Assembly (NCBI GenBank): GCA_002335345.1
Contig: DDCS01000183.1
Span: 1 to 6,446 of the forward strand
Direction: 5' to 3'
Source of the DNA: Flavobacteriaceae bacterium UBA2000
Lineage (GTDB): Bacteria > Bacteroidota > Bacteroidia > Flavobacteriales > Flavobacteriaceae
Length of the DNA stretch: 6,446 nt
Of this stretch, positions 5,717 through 6,446 are shown in pieces. The notes under the pieces are model-generated. The model made no database searches. It saw only the letters and a program-made list of their open reading frames with translations, and was not told the DNA's origin. Within the stretch, counting starts at the first letter, position 1. The number at the start of each line of letters is the position of its first letter. The position numbers and the translations under genes are program-made.

Positions 5717-6446
5717 TTAACGGTTTTTTTCAATGAGTTCGTGCGCGAGATTCAAATAATTGTTGGCCCCAGTGCTGCCCGCGTCGTAACTGATAATGCT
5801 TTCACCATAACTGGGCGCTTCTCCCAGACGAACATTGCGTTGAATAATGGTCTCAAATACCATCTCGTCAAAATGTTTTTTTACTTCATCGACCACTTGA
5901 TTGGAAAGTCTCAAACGAGAGTCATACATGGTCAAGAGTAGTCCTTCAATATCGAGTTCTGTGTTATGGAGTTTTTGGACACTTTTAATGGTGTTTAATA
6001 GCTTGCCCAGACCTTCGAGGGCAAAGTACTCGCATTGAATCGGAATCATTACAGAGTCCGCTGCGGTCAAGGCGTTTAAAGTCAAAAGGCCCAGTGAAGG
6101 GGCACAGTCGATGAGTACAAAATCATAGTCATTTTTTATGGGCTGCAGGGCCTGACGTAACATATACTCTCGTGCCTCTTTGTCCACGAGTTCAATTTCA
6201 ATGGCCACCAAATCAATATGCGCCGGAATCACCCAAAGGTTCGGAGAACTTGTAGGAACAATACACGCCTTGGCTGTAGCGGTATGCTCTAAAAGTTGAT
6301 AAGTGCCCACGGTTGATGGGGTAACTTCCACACCGAGTCCTGAGGTCGCATTGGCTTGCGGATCCGCGTCAATGAGCAGGACCTTTTTTTCCAAAACACC
6401 GAGAGAGGCAGCAAGATTTACCGAGGTTGTTGTTTTTCCAACACCT
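5717..6446 (-). CDS. parA: Chromosome-partitioning ATPase ParA (5' partial)
   Basis: ParA (Soj/MinD-like) is an ATPase that coats the nucleoid and is released by ParB, driving origin segregation. The right edge cuts the gene: 242 residues are visible, and about a dozen N-terminal ones, including the first KG of the deviant Walker A motif, are missing. The visible part opens with GVGKTTT (visible residues 1-7). The Walker A' stretch VLLIDADPQANAT (22-34) follows, and Walker B is FVLIDCAPSLG (109-119) with Asp113. The C-terminal RNVRLGEAPSYGESI (203-217) is a hallmark of chromosomal ParA rather than MinD. An in-frame TTG at 6394-6392 is an internal leucine codon, not the start, because the P-loop lies upstream of it. 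The TAA at 5719-5717 is 6 bases before parB. Confidence 0.97.
   Translation of the reverse strand, partial: GVGKTTTSVNLAASLGVLEKKVLLIDADPQANATSGLGVEVTPSTVGTYQLLEHTATAKACIVPTSSPNLWVIPAHIDLVAIEIELVDKEAREYMLRQALQPIKNDYDFVLIDCAPSLGLLTLNALTAADSVMIPIQCEYFALEGLGKLLNTIKSVQKLHNTELDIEGLLLTMYDSRLRLSNQVVDEVKKHFDEMVFETIIQRNVRLGEAPSYGESIISYDAGSTGANNYLNLAHELIEKNR

Noticed and set aside
5687..5941. Plus-strand open frame of 84 codons opposite the parA/parB junction
   Set aside because: It is fully antisense to parA and the parB start and has no family resemblance.
6392..6394. TTG as the start codon of parA
   Set aside because: The frame stays open to the right edge and encodes the GVGKTTT P-loop upstream of it, so the gene begins outside the window.
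4838..6446. Possible parS centromere site near parAB
   Set aside because: Reading through the region I found no CACGTG-centred 16-base palindrome like the common bacterial parS. Sites may lie elsewhere or diverge in sequence, so none is claimed.

Overview
The window looks like a piece of ordinary chromosome from a member of the Bacteroidota, most likely a flavobacterium. The reasons are the gene order (parA, parB, a DUF5683 gene, dapB, lepB, wbqC-like, read on the minus strand, facing an endonuclease/exonuclease/phosphatase gene and a rhomboid-type gene), the long two-part signal peptidase I, the moderate to low G+C content, and the lack of clear Shine-Dalgarno sequences. Placement below class level is inference, since no marker gene was compared.

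Layout. Positions 1-188 hold the C-terminal end of a plus-strand gene that begins outside the window, probably a rhomboid-family intramembrane protease. After 17 bases, a membrane-anchored endonuclease/exonuclease/phosphatase-family protein follows on the same strand (206-1213). It converges, with only 7 bases between stop codons, on a minus-strand cluster that fills the rest of the window. In order of transcription that cluster is: parA (5' end beyond the right edge, stop at 5717), parB (5710-4838), a DUF5683 protein (4851-4219), dapB (4222-3488), lepB (3491-1878) and a WbqC-like gene (1847-1221).

The minus-strand genes are packed as one probable operon. parA and parB are 6 bases apart, parB overlaps the DUF5683 gene by 11-14 bases, and the next two junctions are 4-base ATGA overlaps. 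Only the lepB/wbqC junction has a gap, of 30 bases. The operon mixes chromosome segregation (ParA, ParB), lysine/diaminopimelate synthesis for the cell wall (DapB) and protein export (LepB) with two proteins of unknown role (DUF5683, WbqC-like).

No stretch over 300 bases lacks a gene; the longest gap is 30 bases. I see no tRNA or rRNA, insertion sequence, CRISPR array, phage gene, convincing terminator or parS-like palindrome. Promoters for both gene groups probably lie outside the window. I found no evidence of a new system. What deserves a second look is the uncharacterised DUF5683 and WbqC-like genes, the coupled gene starts, several non-ATG starts, and the enlarged LepB.
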